In this document: positions 16,215 through 24,575 of the stretch, piece by piece
Layout: each line of letters begins with the position of its first letter
How positions within the stretch are numbered: position 1 is the first letter of the stretch
Assembly: GCA_025355105.1 (NCBI GenBank)
Contig: JANYAE010000052.1
Span: 124,001 to 188,000 of the forward strand
Direction: 5' to 3'
DNA: 64,000 bases
DNA from: Pseudomonadota bacterium
Lineage (GTDB): Bacteria; Pseudomonadota; Gammaproteobacteria; Steroidobacterales; Steroidobacteraceae
The notes under the pieces: model-generated
What the model was told of the DNA's origin: nothing
The model's database searches: none
Seen by the model: only the letters and a program-made list of their open reading frames with translations
Program-made: the position numbers and the translations under genes

Positions 16215-17360
16215 TTACAGCGGTACGGGCAGACCGGACGGCACGACCGCGGGGGTCGCCGGCCGGAAGGATTCATCGGTGAGGGCGCCGAGGAAGTCGA
16301 CCAGCCGGTCGAGCTCCAGGTCCGAGAGCTTCGGCTCCCAGATGTGCCAGTGGATGCGCAGCCGCTCGCCCGGCGGCACCGCGTGGCCGCGGCCGCCGGT
16401 GTAGAACGCGACCGTCTCGCGCAGCGTCCTGAACTGGCCGGCATGGCCGTAGGGCGCGGTCAGCGCGACATTCCGCAGGCTCGGCACCTTGAACCCACCG
16501 CGCAGCATCGGCTCGTTCGTGATCGCGCCGGCGCCCGGATCGAGCGGCTGACCGTCCGGCTCCGGCATGCCGATGACGGCGATCTGCTGGTTGGTGAACA
16601 GCGGCGGCGTGTGGCACTCGGCGCAGCGCGCGACGAATGAGCGGAAAATGTTCAGGCCCTCGAGCTCGCGCGGCGTCAGCGCATCGGCGATGCCATGCGC
16701 GTAGAGGTCATAGCGGCTGTTGAGCGACACGAGCGAGGACTCGAAGGCCGCGAGCGCCCGGTAGACGTGCTCGCTGCGGATCGCCGCGGCGGCATCCGGA
16801 TAGACCTGCGCGAACAGCGCGCGGTAGGCCGGTGTGCCATTCAGCGCCGCGACCAGTCGCGCCGGCGTCGTCGCCATCTCTGCACCGCCATACAGCGGAC
16901 CCCGCACCTGCTCCTCGAGTGAGTGCGCCCGGCCGTCCCAGAAAAAGCGCTGCAGGAAGCCGACGTTCCACAGGCTCGGTGCGTTGCGCTTTACCGGTTG
17001 CCGGGCAACACCGACGCTGCGGCCGCGGCTGTCGGCGAATCCGCGGGCCGGGTTGTGGCACGACACGCACGCAACCTTGCCGTTCGCCGACAGCACCGGA
17101 TCGAAGAACAGGTAACGACCGAGATCGATCTCGCGTGGCGCGAAACCGTCCCGAAAGGCCGGCAGCCCCGTCTTGAGACCGCCGACGCCCGCGTCGCGCA
17201 GCGAAGTGTAAGTTGAGTAGGCAGTCTGCAGCCGGCAACGTCCGTCGCGATTCTCGAAGCTCGCGGGGCATTGGTCCGAGAGCGCGATGTTGGCGGCCGG
17301 CGCGGGCGCCGCGAGCGTCAAAGCCGCTATCACCGCCAGCAGGCGCGGCCCGGGCGCCAT
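16215..17360 (-). CDS. Diheme cytochrome c peroxidase / MauG-like protein
   Basis: 381 aa with a signal peptide. Two heme sites are present: CVSCH (98-102) and CAECH (246-250). The region LGRYLFFDPVLSANGKVACVSCHNPARGFAD and the later RNAPSLWNVGF, FWDGRAHSLEEQ and VPSLRNVALTAPYGHAGQF are standard for the CcpA/MauG family. It therefore uses peroxide, or forms high-valent heme to oxidise a partner, in the periplasm. A small Cys pair (CP...CR) precedes the first domain. The start codon shares one base with the cytochrome c4 stop (TGATG), so the two are translationally coupled. Whether it is a detoxifying peroxidase or an oxidase maturing or attacking the beta-helix protein's substrate is open. 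Confidence 0.9.
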   Translation of the reverse strand: MAPGPRLLAVIAALTLAAPAPAANIALSDQCPASFENRDGRCRLQTAYSTYTSLRDAGVGGLKTGLPAFRDGFAPREIDLGRYLFFDPVLSANGKVACVSCHNPARGFADSRGRSVGVARQPVKRNAPSLWNVGFLQRFFWDGRAHSLEEQVRGPLYGGAEMATTPARLVAALNGTPAYRALFAQVYPDAAAAIRSEHVYRALAAFESSLVSLNSRYDLYAHGIADALTPRELEGLNIFRSFVARCAECHTPPLFTNQQIAVIGMPEPDGQPLDPGAGAITNEPMLRGGFKVPSLRNVALTAPYGHAGQFRTLRETVAFYTGGRGHAVPPGERLRIHWHIWEPKLSDLELDRLVDFLGALTDESFRPATPAVVPSGLPVPL

Positions 17361-17998
17361 CAGGGCTTGAGGCTCGCCGCGTAGGCGACAACGTCCTGCT
17401 CGGTCCGGGCATCAGGCAGCATCGTGGAGATCGCGCGCATCTGCGCACCGAGCTTGTCACCCGATTGCGCGCCCCGCTGGCCGGACTTGAACGCCGCGAG
17501 CTGTCGCGCGAGGTAGGCCGCTGGCAAGCCGGCGAGATGCGGCGCCCCGAGCGCCTCGTTGCCGAGCCCGTTCGAGCCGTGACAGGCGCTGCAGATCGCG
17601 TTGAAGTAGTTGCGGCCGTTGCCGGTCACGGCGGTGCCCATGGCGGCTCGCACGCGCGGCAGCGAGGCGACGTAGGCGACGACGATGCTGCGATCCTTGT
17701 CCGACACGAGCGCCGCGGAGCCGGCCTTCATCGTCGCGCCGTAGGTGTCGCCCGGTTGTCCACCGCGCAGGCCAGCCGCGAACTGCTTTAGCTGGCGCTC
17801 GAGGTACCACGCCTCGCCGCCGGAAATGTTGGGTGCACCGGTGGCCGGTACGCCCTCGCCGTGCGGCCCGTGGCACGCCACGCATGGCTTATAGAGCACC
17901 GGGCCGTCCGCCGCGGCGGCGGCGGACGCGAGGAGCGCTCCGGCCGCCAGCACGGCGCCGAGGTACGCCCGAGGCCCGCGCTCATCAGAACGCCGCAT
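17360..17998 (-). CDS. Diheme cytochrome c4
   Basis: 212 aa, secreted. CVACH (39-43) and CSACH (136-140) lie in two homologous halves, each followed by a Gly-rich GxGE/NE segment and an LxxQLxxFxxGxR motif, the pattern of cytochrome c4. Met ligands are probably in the YGATM and GAQM segments. It would shuttle electrons to a terminal oxidase or to the neighbouring peroxidase. It overlaps the TonB receptor's end by 14 nt and the peroxidase start by 1 nt, so all three are one transcript. Confidence 0.92.
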   Translation of the reverse strand: MRRSDERGPRAYLGAVLAAGALLASAAAAADGPVLYKPCVACHGPHGEGVPATGAPNISGGEAWYLERQLKQFAAGLRGGQPGDTYGATMKAGSAALVSDKDRSIVVAYVASLPRVRAAMGTAVTGNGRNYFNAICSACHGSNGLGNEALGAPHLAGLPAAYLARQLAAFKSGQRGAQSGDKLGAQMRAISTMLPDARTEQDVVAYAASLKP

Positions 17999-20414
17999 GC
18001 AGGTCGACGCCGAAACGGCGCGGCGTGTTCACAGAGGCGATCGGCGTACCGAACGTCTGGGTCGTGATGTTGTTGATGCCCGTCACATATCGCTTATCGA
18101 ACAAGTTGGTGCCGTAAAGCGCCACACCCCACTTGCCGCTCGTGCTGCGCCAGCCGATTCGGGCGTCGGTCTGGTTCTCGGCAACAGCGAGTGGGAACGA
18201 CGCATGCGGCAGGCACGCGCTCGTCGCCTGCGACTCGCCGTTGCAGCGCGTCGCGCCGCGGTAGCCGTGCGAGAGAAACACGTCCACCGAGCCGCTCTCG
18301 AGCAGTGCGAGGACATAGTCGGCGCTCGCGGCGAACGACCAGTACGGCTCGCCGGTAGGCTGCCCAGAGAGGTCTTCGCCGGTGGCCGGCGAAGTGAAGC
18401 GTGAGTAGGTCGAGTCGATGTACGCGGCCGCCAGGCCGAATGTGAGCGGCACGATCGGCTGCCAGCGGGCCTCGAGATCCACGCCATGCGCCTTCTGGTC
18501 ACTGACCGACACCGTGTACTGCGGGATTACGTTGCCGTTCACGGTCGTCAGCACCAGTGACTGCTTGTTCTTGTAGGCGTAGTAGTAGACCGCGCCGTTG
18601 ACGACCAGATGCGCCTCGGGAATCGAGGCTTTTACGCCAAGCTCGTAGTTCCAGACGTCCTCGTTGTCGTACTTACCGTTGATCGCGACGCTGTCATATC
18701 CGCCCGGCGTAAAGCCCTTGGCCACCGACGCGTACAGCATCACGTTCGGGTCAGGCTTGTAGTCGAGGACGACGCGCGGGCTGACGTCGCTCCACGAACC
18801 GGAGGTCGAGTACGGGACGCCCTGCAGCGTCGGGTACGAGAAAATCAGGTTCGGAATCGGTGGCACGATGATGCCGAAAGCCGCGAGCTGAGGGTCGGCG
18901 TTGATGATGGCCGAATAGGCATCCAGCTGGGTCGCCTCGCGGTTCGGGGCGAGCCAGGTAAAGTCCTTCGTGTCGTGCGAGTAACGCAGACCGGTCGTCA
19001 GGTTGAGCTTGTCGTTCAGGTGCCAGATGACGTCGGCAAACACGCCGAGCGACTTGAACTTGCCGTCGTCGTACATGACCTCGCGCCACGGCAGCCCCAG
19101 CAGGCTGATTGGCACCCCGGCTTGGCCGAGGCCGGCGCTGAGCGGACCGTAGACGGCCGAGCAGCCGCTGGCCGGGCCCGCGAGGCAAAGGTTCGTGAAC
19201 AGCGTGTCGATGCCGTCGGTATAGGTGTGCGTGTCGCTCGCCTGCTGCGCGTGCTCGGACGAGTAGCTGGCGCCAGCGACCCAGTCGATCAACTTCGTCT
19301 TGCCCGACAGCTTGAATTCCTGGTACCAGGCCGCGTTGTGCTCGATGTTGTCGGTATCAAAGTACGTCGCGTAGCCGAGCGTTCCGGTCTCGGACTCCCG
19401 ATTGTTGGTGCGGAACTGACGCCAGTCGGTGGTTGAGACGAACGACACGTCCCCGAAGCGCTTCTCGAACGACACCACGAAGTCATCCAGCTTGCGCGAC
19501 TCATTGTTGCCCAGTTCGTCGTTGTAGATCGGCGCCGTGATCGGGTTGAGGAACGAACCGCCACTCGCGTCGGGTGGATACGGCGGCAAGTTGCCGGCGG
19601 TGAAGCCGCCGGGCGGGGCCGCGATCAGCCCGATCGCGACGCGCGCCAGCTGGTTGACCGAATCATGGTTCCAGGCGAGCATCAACCTAGTATTGGCGTC
19701 GATGTCCCAGCGAAACGCGGCGCGGCCGGCCCAGTTCTTCTCGGGGTTGAGCTTCTGGCCGGTTGCGGCGTCCGTGAGGAAGCCGTCGGCCTTGTTGCTG
19801 ACGGCGTTCAAGCGCAGCGCCATGCCATCGGCCAGCGGCACGTTCAGCATACCTTCGTAGCGCTGCTTACCCTCGTTGCCGTAACGGACGTCGAGGCTGC
19901 CCTCGAGCACGTCGCTCGGCTTGCGCGTGACGATCGAGATCGCGCCGGCGGCGCTGCTGCGACCGAGCAGCGTGCCCTGCGGGCCCTTGAGGATCTCGAC
20001 CCGCTCGACGTCGTTGAAGGCAAGAAACGAGGCGCCCGAACGCGCCGCATACACGCCGTCGACGTAAACGCCAACCGCGGGATCGGTGCCCACGCCAAAG
20101 TCGCTTCCGCCGATGCCGCGAAGCTGATAGTGCGGCTGCGTCGGGCTATCGCCCGAAACCACCAGGCCGGGAACCCACTTGTCCATCTGCGCCATGTCAT
20201 CGGCCGCGTGCTTCTGCACCAGATCAGTCGTCAGCACCTGGACCGCGATCGGGACGTCTTGCAGCTTCTGCTCGCGGCGCTGGGCCGTGACGACGATTTC
20301 GCCGAGCGATTCCGAGGCGCCGGCGCCGGTGCTGGCGGTCTGGGCGATGACAGGGCCCGCGGCCAGGCAGGTTGCGCCGACGACGAGTGACAGGATGAGC
20401 GTGCGAAGTACCAA
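17985..20414 (-). CDS. TonB-dependent outer-membrane receptor (second of three), head of the cytochrome operon
   Basis: About 809 aa from the chosen start. It has a signal peptide (LILSLVVGATCLAAGPVIAQ), the TonB-box-like LGEIVVTAQRREQKLQDVPIAV, a plug with YQLRGIGGSDF and VERVEILKGPQGTLLGRSSAAGAISIVTRKP, a beta-barrel, and a terminal aromatic in FGVDLHAAF. The EIVVTAQRREQ-type plug is common in sphingomonad and Steroidobacter-like receptors for complex organic molecules. I place the start at TTG 20414, which follows GAAGGGGG and lies directly before the signal peptide. An in-frame extension to 20708 would cross the promoter/operator region and is unlikely. It leads a four-gene operon with cytochrome c4, the peroxidase and the beta-helix cytochrome. 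Confidence 0.92.
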   Translation of the reverse strand: MVLRTLILSLVVGATCLAAGPVIAQTASTGAGASESLGEIVVTAQRREQKLQDVPIAVQVLTTDLVQKHAADDMAQMDKWVPGLVVSGDSPTQPHYQLRGIGGSDFGVGTDPAVGVYVDGVYAARSGASFLAFNDVERVEILKGPQGTLLGRSSAAGAISIVTRKPSDVLEGSLDVRYGNEGKQRYEGMLNVPLADGMALRLNAVSNKADGFLTDAATGQKLNPEKNWAGRAAFRWDIDANTRLMLAWNHDSVNQLARVAIGLIAAPPGGFTAGNLPPYPPDASGGSFLNPITAPIYNDELGNNESRKLDDFVVSFEKRFGDVSFVSTTDWRQFRTNNRESETGTLGYATYFDTDNIEHNAAWYQEFKLSGKTKLIDWVAGASYSSEHAQQASDTHTYTDGIDTLFTNLCLAGPASGCSAVYGPLSAGLGQAGVPISLLGLPWREVMYDDGKFKSLGVFADVIWHLNDKLNLTTGLRYSHDTKDFTWLAPNREATQLDAYSAIINADPQLAAFGIIVPPIPNLIFSYPTLQGVPYSTSGSWSDVSPRVVLDYKPDPNVMLYASVAKGFTPGGYDSVAINGKYDNEDVWNYELGVKASIPEAHLVVNGAVYYYAYKNKQSLVLTTVNGNVIPQYTVSVSDQKAHGVDLEARWQPIVPLTFGLAAAYIDSTYSRFTSPATGEDLSGQPTGEPYWSFAASADYVLALLESGSVDVFLSHGYRGATRCNGESQATSACLPHASFPLAVAENQTDARIGWRSTSGKWGVALYGTNLFDKRYVTGINNITTQTFGTPIASVNTPRRFGVDLHAAF

Positions 20415-20546
20415 GAGACCCCCTTCGCGGGCGTCCGGTGGGCGCCCGTCTTGAAACAGTGCAGCGACGATGCCGGCCGAAGTTGCCGGCCCGCCACCCC
20501 AGAATAGCCGCATTTGGCCGCGCATGACGGCGGCGCATGCCGGCCC

Positions 20547-20574
20547 CTTATACCGGGGCGCCGTCCGCTTGTCA
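20547..20574 (-). promoter_or_regulatory. Probable promoter of the TonB receptor / cytochrome operon
   Basis: On the minus strand, -35 TGACAA (20569-20574) and -10 TATAAG (20547-20552) are 16 nt apart, about 130 nt before the receptor start. The inverted repeat at 20578-20601 abuts the -35 box. Confidence 0.45.
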
Positions 20575-20577
20575 CTC

Positions 20578-20601
20578 CAAACTCGGCGGTCACCGAGTTT
20601 G
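20578..20601. promoter_or_regulatory. Perfect 9-bp inverted repeat, predicted TetR operator
   Basis: CAAACTCGG, spacer CGGTCA, then CCGAGTTTG. The arms match exactly. It lies between the divergent receptor and TetR genes, next to the receptor -35 box, the classic position for a TetR-family repressor that controls itself and its neighbour. Confidence 0.7.
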
Positions 20602-20697
20602 AATCGGTGAATCCCCGAGCCCTTGTGTCGCGTCCGCGCCACGCGCTTGCGCGGCGCGCGCGGGTGGCTAGACTCGCGCGGAGGATTCAGGGACCAC

Positions 20698-21363
20698 ATG
20701 CCACGCATCGCGAAGCCGATTCGGGCCGCCGTGACGCCGCGTACGCAGCGTCGCGGCGATCAGCGCCGCGAGCGCCTGCTCGGCGCCGCGCGTGTGCTGA
20801 TCGCGCGGCTGCCGCTGGCGGACGTGACCTACGCGGGCGTGTGCGCCGGCGCCGGCGTGCCCGCGAGTTCGGCACACCATTTCTATCCTGATCTCGATGC
20901 GATCTTCCGCGCCCTGCTCGAGGTGCACCGGGCGGAGATGGACGCGACGCTGATGCGGCCACTTAAGGCGCGCGACACGCGCTCGTGGCAGGCCATCGTC
21001 GAGTGCCTCGTCGATCGCGCCGCGCGCTATCACCGCGCGCACCCGGTCGGCGCCAAGCTCGCGATCGGCGGCGAGACGCCGCCGCAGATCAAACGCATCG
21101 ACCGCGACGCGGACCGTGGCCGCGCCGGTTTTGCGCTCAGCGTCGCGGAGGAGGTCTTCGTCGTGCCGCGGCTCGCCGACAAGGCGCGGGTCGCCTACGT
21201 CGCGACGGAACTCGTCGACACGGTTTTCACCGCATCGATGCTGGAGTCCGGTCGGCTGTCGCCCGCCTATGTGCGGCTCGCGAAGCGTGCGGCGATCGGC
21301 TTCCTCGAGCAGTACCTCGGCACGAGTCTGCCGCCGCGCCGGGGCGCGCTGCGCCGCTCTTAG
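20698..21363 (+). CDS. TetR-family transcriptional regulator
   Basis: 221 aa. After a basic tail, residues of about 22-70 form the helix-turn-helix: RRERLLGAARVLIARLPLADVTYAGVCAGAGVPASSAHHFYPDLDAIF, matching the TetR pattern in which SSAHHFYPD replaces the usual xxYYHFxxK. The rest is an all-helical ligand-binding domain that I cannot assign. A GAGG and an AGGG precede the ATG. It diverges from the TonB/cytochrome operon across 283 nt containing the perfect inverted repeat. Its 3' end overlaps the convergent LysR stop by 4 nt. Confidence 0.87.
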   Translation: MPRIAKPIRAAVTPRTQRRGDQRRERLLGAARVLIARLPLADVTYAGVCAGAGVPASSAHHFYPDLDAIFRALLEVHRAEMDATLMRPLKARDTRSWQAIVECLVDRAARYHRAHPVGAKLAIGGETPPQIKRIDRDADRGRAGFALSVAEEVFVVPRLADKARVAYVATELVDTVFTASMLESGRLSPAYVRLAKRAAIGFLEQYLGTSLPPRRGALRRS

Positions 21364-22259
21364 ATCGGCTCCGCGGCCGCAGCGATCCCGATCAGCCAGT
21401 CGTGCACGAGACGCACGTGCTCCTCGCCGATGGTGCGGCTGTCGCAGCAGATCTGGTAGGCGTTCTGTGCGATTTCGATGTCCGAGACCGCTTTGAGCGT
21501 GCCCCGGCGCAGGTAGTCGTCGGCCGCGACGCGCGAACCGAGTACGACGCCGAGGCCGGCGGCGGCGGCGTCGAGCGCCAGCGCGTGGTCCGAGAACGCG
21601 GGTCCCGCGTCGGTGTCACCGGCGACGCCGGCGCGGTCGAACCAGCCGCGCCAGGTGACGGCGCCCTCATCGTGCAGCAGCGGCCAATCGCGCAGCGCCG
21701 CCGGCGTCGTCGGCGCTCCGCCGCGCGCCGCGATTAGCGACGGCGCGGCCAGCGGCCGACACGCGTCGGCAAGCAGCGGGCGCGTCAGGGCGCGTGGCCC
21801 GGCGCTGCGGACCTGTGACGAGATCAGAATGTCGACCTCGTCGTATTCGAAGTCGACGCTGCGCTCGGAGGTATCGAGCCAGACGTCGATGTCGGCGTGC
21901 AGTTCGCGCAGCGCCGCCAGCCGTGGCAGCAGGTAGCCGCGCGCGAAGGCCGAGTTCGTGTAGACGATCACGGAGCGCGGCTTGCGGTATGGCGAGAGCC
22001 GGCCGGCGCCGTCGTCGAGCGTGCGCAATACCCGTGCGACGGTCTGGGCGAAATCGCGGCCGGCGTCGGTCAGTACGATCGAGCGGGCCACGCGCCGGAA
22101 CAGCGGTTGGCCGAGCTCGCGCTCGAGGGTGCGAATCTGGTGGCTGACCGCGGAGTGCGTCAGATGCAGCTCGTCGGCGGCGGATGCGAAGCTGCCAAGC
22201 CGCGCAGCGGCCTCGAAGCCGCGCAGCGTGCTCAGACTGGAGGTCAGGGCGATCGGCAT
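21360..22259 (-). CDS. LysR-family transcriptional regulator, likely controlling the agmatine/putrescine operon
   Basis: 299 aa. The N-terminal winged helix reads LRGFEAAARLGSFASAADELHLTHSAVSHQIRTLERELGQPLFRR, close to GcvA-type LysR proteins, and is followed by LTDAGRDF. Residues of about 90-295 form the periplasmic-binding-protein-like effector domain. The ATG at 22259 is chosen over an upstream in-frame TTG. It diverges from the agmatine deiminase genes, the usual arrangement for a LysR activator and its target; agmatine, carbamoylputrescine or putrescine are natural guesses for the effector. Confidence 0.88.
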   Translation of the reverse strand: MPIALTSSLSTLRGFEAAARLGSFASAADELHLTHSAVSHQIRTLERELGQPLFRRVARSIVLTDAGRDFAQTVARVLRTLDDGAGRLSPYRKPRSVIVYTNSAFARGYLLPRLAALRELHADIDVWLDTSERSVDFEYDEVDILISSQVRSAGPRALTRPLLADACRPLAAPSLIAARGGAPTTPAALRDWPLLHDEGAVTWRGWFDRAGVAGDTDAGPAFSDHALALDAAAAGLGVVLGSRVAADDYLRRGTLKAVSDIEIAQNAYQICCDSRTIGEEHVRLVHDWLIGIAAAAEPI

Positions 22260-22293
22260 GACCAATTGAAGACAAAAACTTGCCGAAACGTCA

Positions 22294-22336
22294 AGAAAGA
22301 ATCGCTTTTCTTTCTAGAAGACCGGTGATTGAATCA
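22294..22336. promoter_or_regulatory. Two dyad elements between lysR and the first agmatine deiminase gene
   Basis: AGAAAGAA (22294-22301), spacer TCGCTT, TTCTTTCT (22308-22315) is a perfect 8-bp inverted repeat in an AT-rich patch. TGATTGAATCA (22326-22336) is an 11-bp palindrome around one base. Paired sites of this kind are typical of LysR recognition and activation sites; assignment to this LysR is inference. Confidence 0.5.
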
Positions 22337-22405
22337 AGTCACCTATCGCGCCGGTCCCCTTCAACTCAAGCAAGGACAGCAGTGGATAGGCCCTGGAGCC
22401 CGACC

Positions 22406-23443
22406 GTGACCGCCACGATCGAAAACCGCATCCTCGAGCCTTCGCGTCTCGCGCGCTCGCGAATGCCTGCCGAGTTCGAGCGGCACGCCGCCACCTGGAT
22501 GGCCTGGCCGACGCGCCGATCGATCTGGGGTGCGCAGTTCGCGGCGGTGAAGGAGGACTATGCGCGGCTCGCCGTCACGATCGCGCGCTTTGAGCCGCTC
22601 AGAATGGTGGCCTCCCCGGCGGACGCGGCAGAAGCCCGGCGTCTCTGCGGCCCGAGCGTCTCGGTCGTCGAACTACCAATCGACGATTCGTGGGCGCGCG
22701 ACGCCGGGCCGGTATTCCTGGTCGACGACCAGGGCAGGCTGGCAGCGTCAGCATGGAGGTTCACCGCGTGGGGGCACAAGTACCATCCCTACGATCAGGA
22801 TGCCCTGCTCGCGCGCCGAATCGCCGCGCACCTCGATGTCCCCGTGGTTGTCTCCGACCTCGCGCTTGAGGGTGGCGCGATCCTCGCCGACGGCGAGGGC
22901 ACGCTCGTGACGACCGAGACCTGCCTGCTCAACAGCAACCGCAACCCGGGCCTCAGCCGTGCCGAGGTCGACGCCGAACTGAAGCGCGTGCTCGGCGTGC
23001 GCCAGGTCATCTGGCTGCCCGGTGATCCACTGGAGATCGAGACCAACGGGCACATCGACGGCCTGATGGCGTTCACTACCCCGGGTCGCGCGCTGTTCGA
23101 GGTCAACGACGATCGCAGCGATCGGCGCTACGAAATCCTCAAGGAGAATCGCCGCGCGCTAGAGCTCGCGACCGACGCACGCGGCCGCAGGATCGACATC
23201 ATCCCGATCGCCGAGGCCGACCGCTCCACCGAGGTCGGCGATCGCTACTGCCGCTCCTACGTCAATTTCTACATTGTCAACGGCGCGGTCATCGCGCCGG
23301 CCTACCTGCGTCCCTCCGACGACGCGGTGGCAGAGGTCCTGCGCGGCGCGTTTCCGGGCCGCGAGGTCGTGATGCTGCCGATCGGCAGCATCGCGACCGG
23401 CGGCGGCGGATTCCATTGTGTCACGCAGCAGCAACCAGGCTGA
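22406..23443 (+). CDS. aguA: Agmatine deiminase (first tandem copy)
   Basis: About 345 aa. It converts agmatine to N-carbamoylputrescine and ammonia. Family hallmarks: MPAEFERHAATWMAWPTR at the start, DDSWARDAGPVFLVD (substrate guanidinium site), LEGGAILADGEGTLVTTETCLLN, NGHIDG with the catalytic His, and the catalytic Cys in GGGGFHCVTQQQP near the C-terminus. GTG 22406 is chosen (TGGAG 7 nt before); GTG 22382 has an equally good AAGGA and would add 8 residues. It is the first gene of the polyamine operon, 3 nt ahead of a second copy. It reads A-R-D-A in the loop where the second copy reads I-R-D-S. Confidence 0.9.
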   Translation: MTATIENRILEPSRLARSRMPAEFERHAATWMAWPTRRSIWGAQFAAVKEDYARLAVTIARFEPLRMVASPADAAEARRLCGPSVSVVELPIDDSWARDAGPVFLVDDQGRLAASAWRFTAWGHKYHPYDQDALLARRIAAHLDVPVVVSDLALEGGAILADGEGTLVTTETCLLNSNRNPGLSRAEVDAELKRVLGVRQVIWLPGDPLEIETNGHIDGLMAFTTPGRALFEVNDDRSDRRYEILKENRRALELATDARGRRIDIIPIAEADRSTEVGDRYCRSYVNFYIVNGAVIAPAYLRPSDDAVAEVLRGAFPGREVVMLPIGSIATGGGGFHCVTQQQPG

Positions 23444-23446
23444 GCG

Positions 23447-24556
23447 GTGACTGCAGGCCACTTGCCGCCGGTCACGGGTTTCGGGCGCCGCGCGCCGCGC
23501 GGCCCTGTCGTGCGGCCGGCGGCCTCCGCCGAAGTTCCGCGCGAGCTCGGCTACCGGATGCCGGCGGAGTACGAGCGGCAAGCGCGGCTCTGGATGGCGT
23601 GGCCCGGCGACATGACGCGCCGCTGGGCGGATTCGGCGATCGTCGCCAGCGCCCGCGAGCTCGCGCTCGCCGCCCGGCGCTTCGAGCCGGTCCGCATCGC
23701 CGTGGCCCCGGCCTACCGCGGCGAGGCCGCGACGCTGCTCGGCCCGGGCTTCGAGTACTTCGAAGCGCCGGTCGACGATATCTGGATCCGCGATTCCGGG
23801 CCGAGTTTCCTCACGCGCGACGACGGCGTCCTCGGCGCCACGACCTGGAACTTCAACGGCTGGGGCGACAAGTTGGACGGCTACCAGGCCGACAAGGCGC
23901 TCGCGCCGCTGGTCGCGGCGGCCGCCGGCGCATGCGCGTTCGCAGCGCCGATCATCACCGAGGGAGGCGCGCTGCACGTCGACGGTCAGGGCACCGTGGT
24001 CGTCACGGAGAGCGCCTTGCTCAACCTGAACCGCAACCCGGGACTGTCCCGGACCGAAATCGAAGCCGGCCTCAATGGCTGGCTCGGCACCGAAACGGTG
24101 ATCTGGATCCCCGGCGAACGATGGGATTCAATCACCGATGGCCACATCGACGGGCTGATGACCTTCGTGCGGCCCGGCGCAGCGCTGTTCGAAGTGTCCG
24201 ACGACCCGGCCCATCCCCGCTACCATCTGCTGCGCGAGCAGGCGCGCGCGCTCGAACTCGCCACCGACGCCAGGGGCCGGCGCATCGAGGTCGGCCGGCT
24301 TAGGGCGCCACGCGAGCTGCCGAGCAGTTCGTCCGACTTTTGTGGGATCTACGTGAACTGCCTGATCCTGAACGACGCGGTCCTGATCCCGGCTTTCGGC
24401 GACCGCCGGGCCGATGCGGCCGCGCTCGCCACGTTCCAGGACGCGTTCCGGGACCGGCACGTCGTGCCGCTGCGGATCGACGCGATCTGCGCCGGCGGCG
24501 GGGGCATCCACTGCGTGACCCAGCAGGAGCCGTCGCCGGCTCCGCGGGCCGTTTGA
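23447..24556 (+). CDS. Agmatine deiminase paralogue (second tandem copy)
   Basis: 369 aa including a 35-residue Pro/Arg-rich leader before the family start MPAEYERQARLWMAWP. All catalytic landmarks remain: DDIWIRDSGPSFLTRDDG, EGGALHVDGQGTVVVTESALLN, DGHIDGLMTF, and Cys in GGGGIHCVTQQEP. It is clearly diverged from the first copy outside these motifs, so this is not a recent duplication. Its loop is closer to the family consensus than the first copy's. One copy may use a different guanidine substrate. It starts with GTG 3 nt after the first copy and is followed by the amidase gene 19 nt later. Confidence 0.87.
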   Translation: MTAGHLPPVTGFGRRAPRGPVVRPAASAEVPRELGYRMPAEYERQARLWMAWPGDMTRRWADSAIVASARELALAARRFEPVRIAVAPAYRGEAATLLGPGFEYFEAPVDDIWIRDSGPSFLTRDDGVLGATTWNFNGWGDKLDGYQADKALAPLVAAAAGACAFAAPIITEGGALHVDGQGTVVVTESALLNLNRNPGLSRTEIEAGLNGWLGTETVIWIPGERWDSITDGHIDGLMTFVRPGAALFEVSDDPAHPRYHLLREQARALELATDARGRRIEVGRLRAPRELPSSSSDFCGIYVNCLILNDAVLIPAFGDRRADAAALATFQDAFRDRHVVPLRIDAICAGGGGIHCVTQQEPSPAPRAV

Positions 24557-24575
24557 CTCGGCAAGAGGGACCAGC

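Noticed and set aside
20415-20708. Extended TonB receptor start at 20708
   Set aside because: It would place 98 residues without signal-peptide character before the signal peptide and run through the promoter and inverted repeat.
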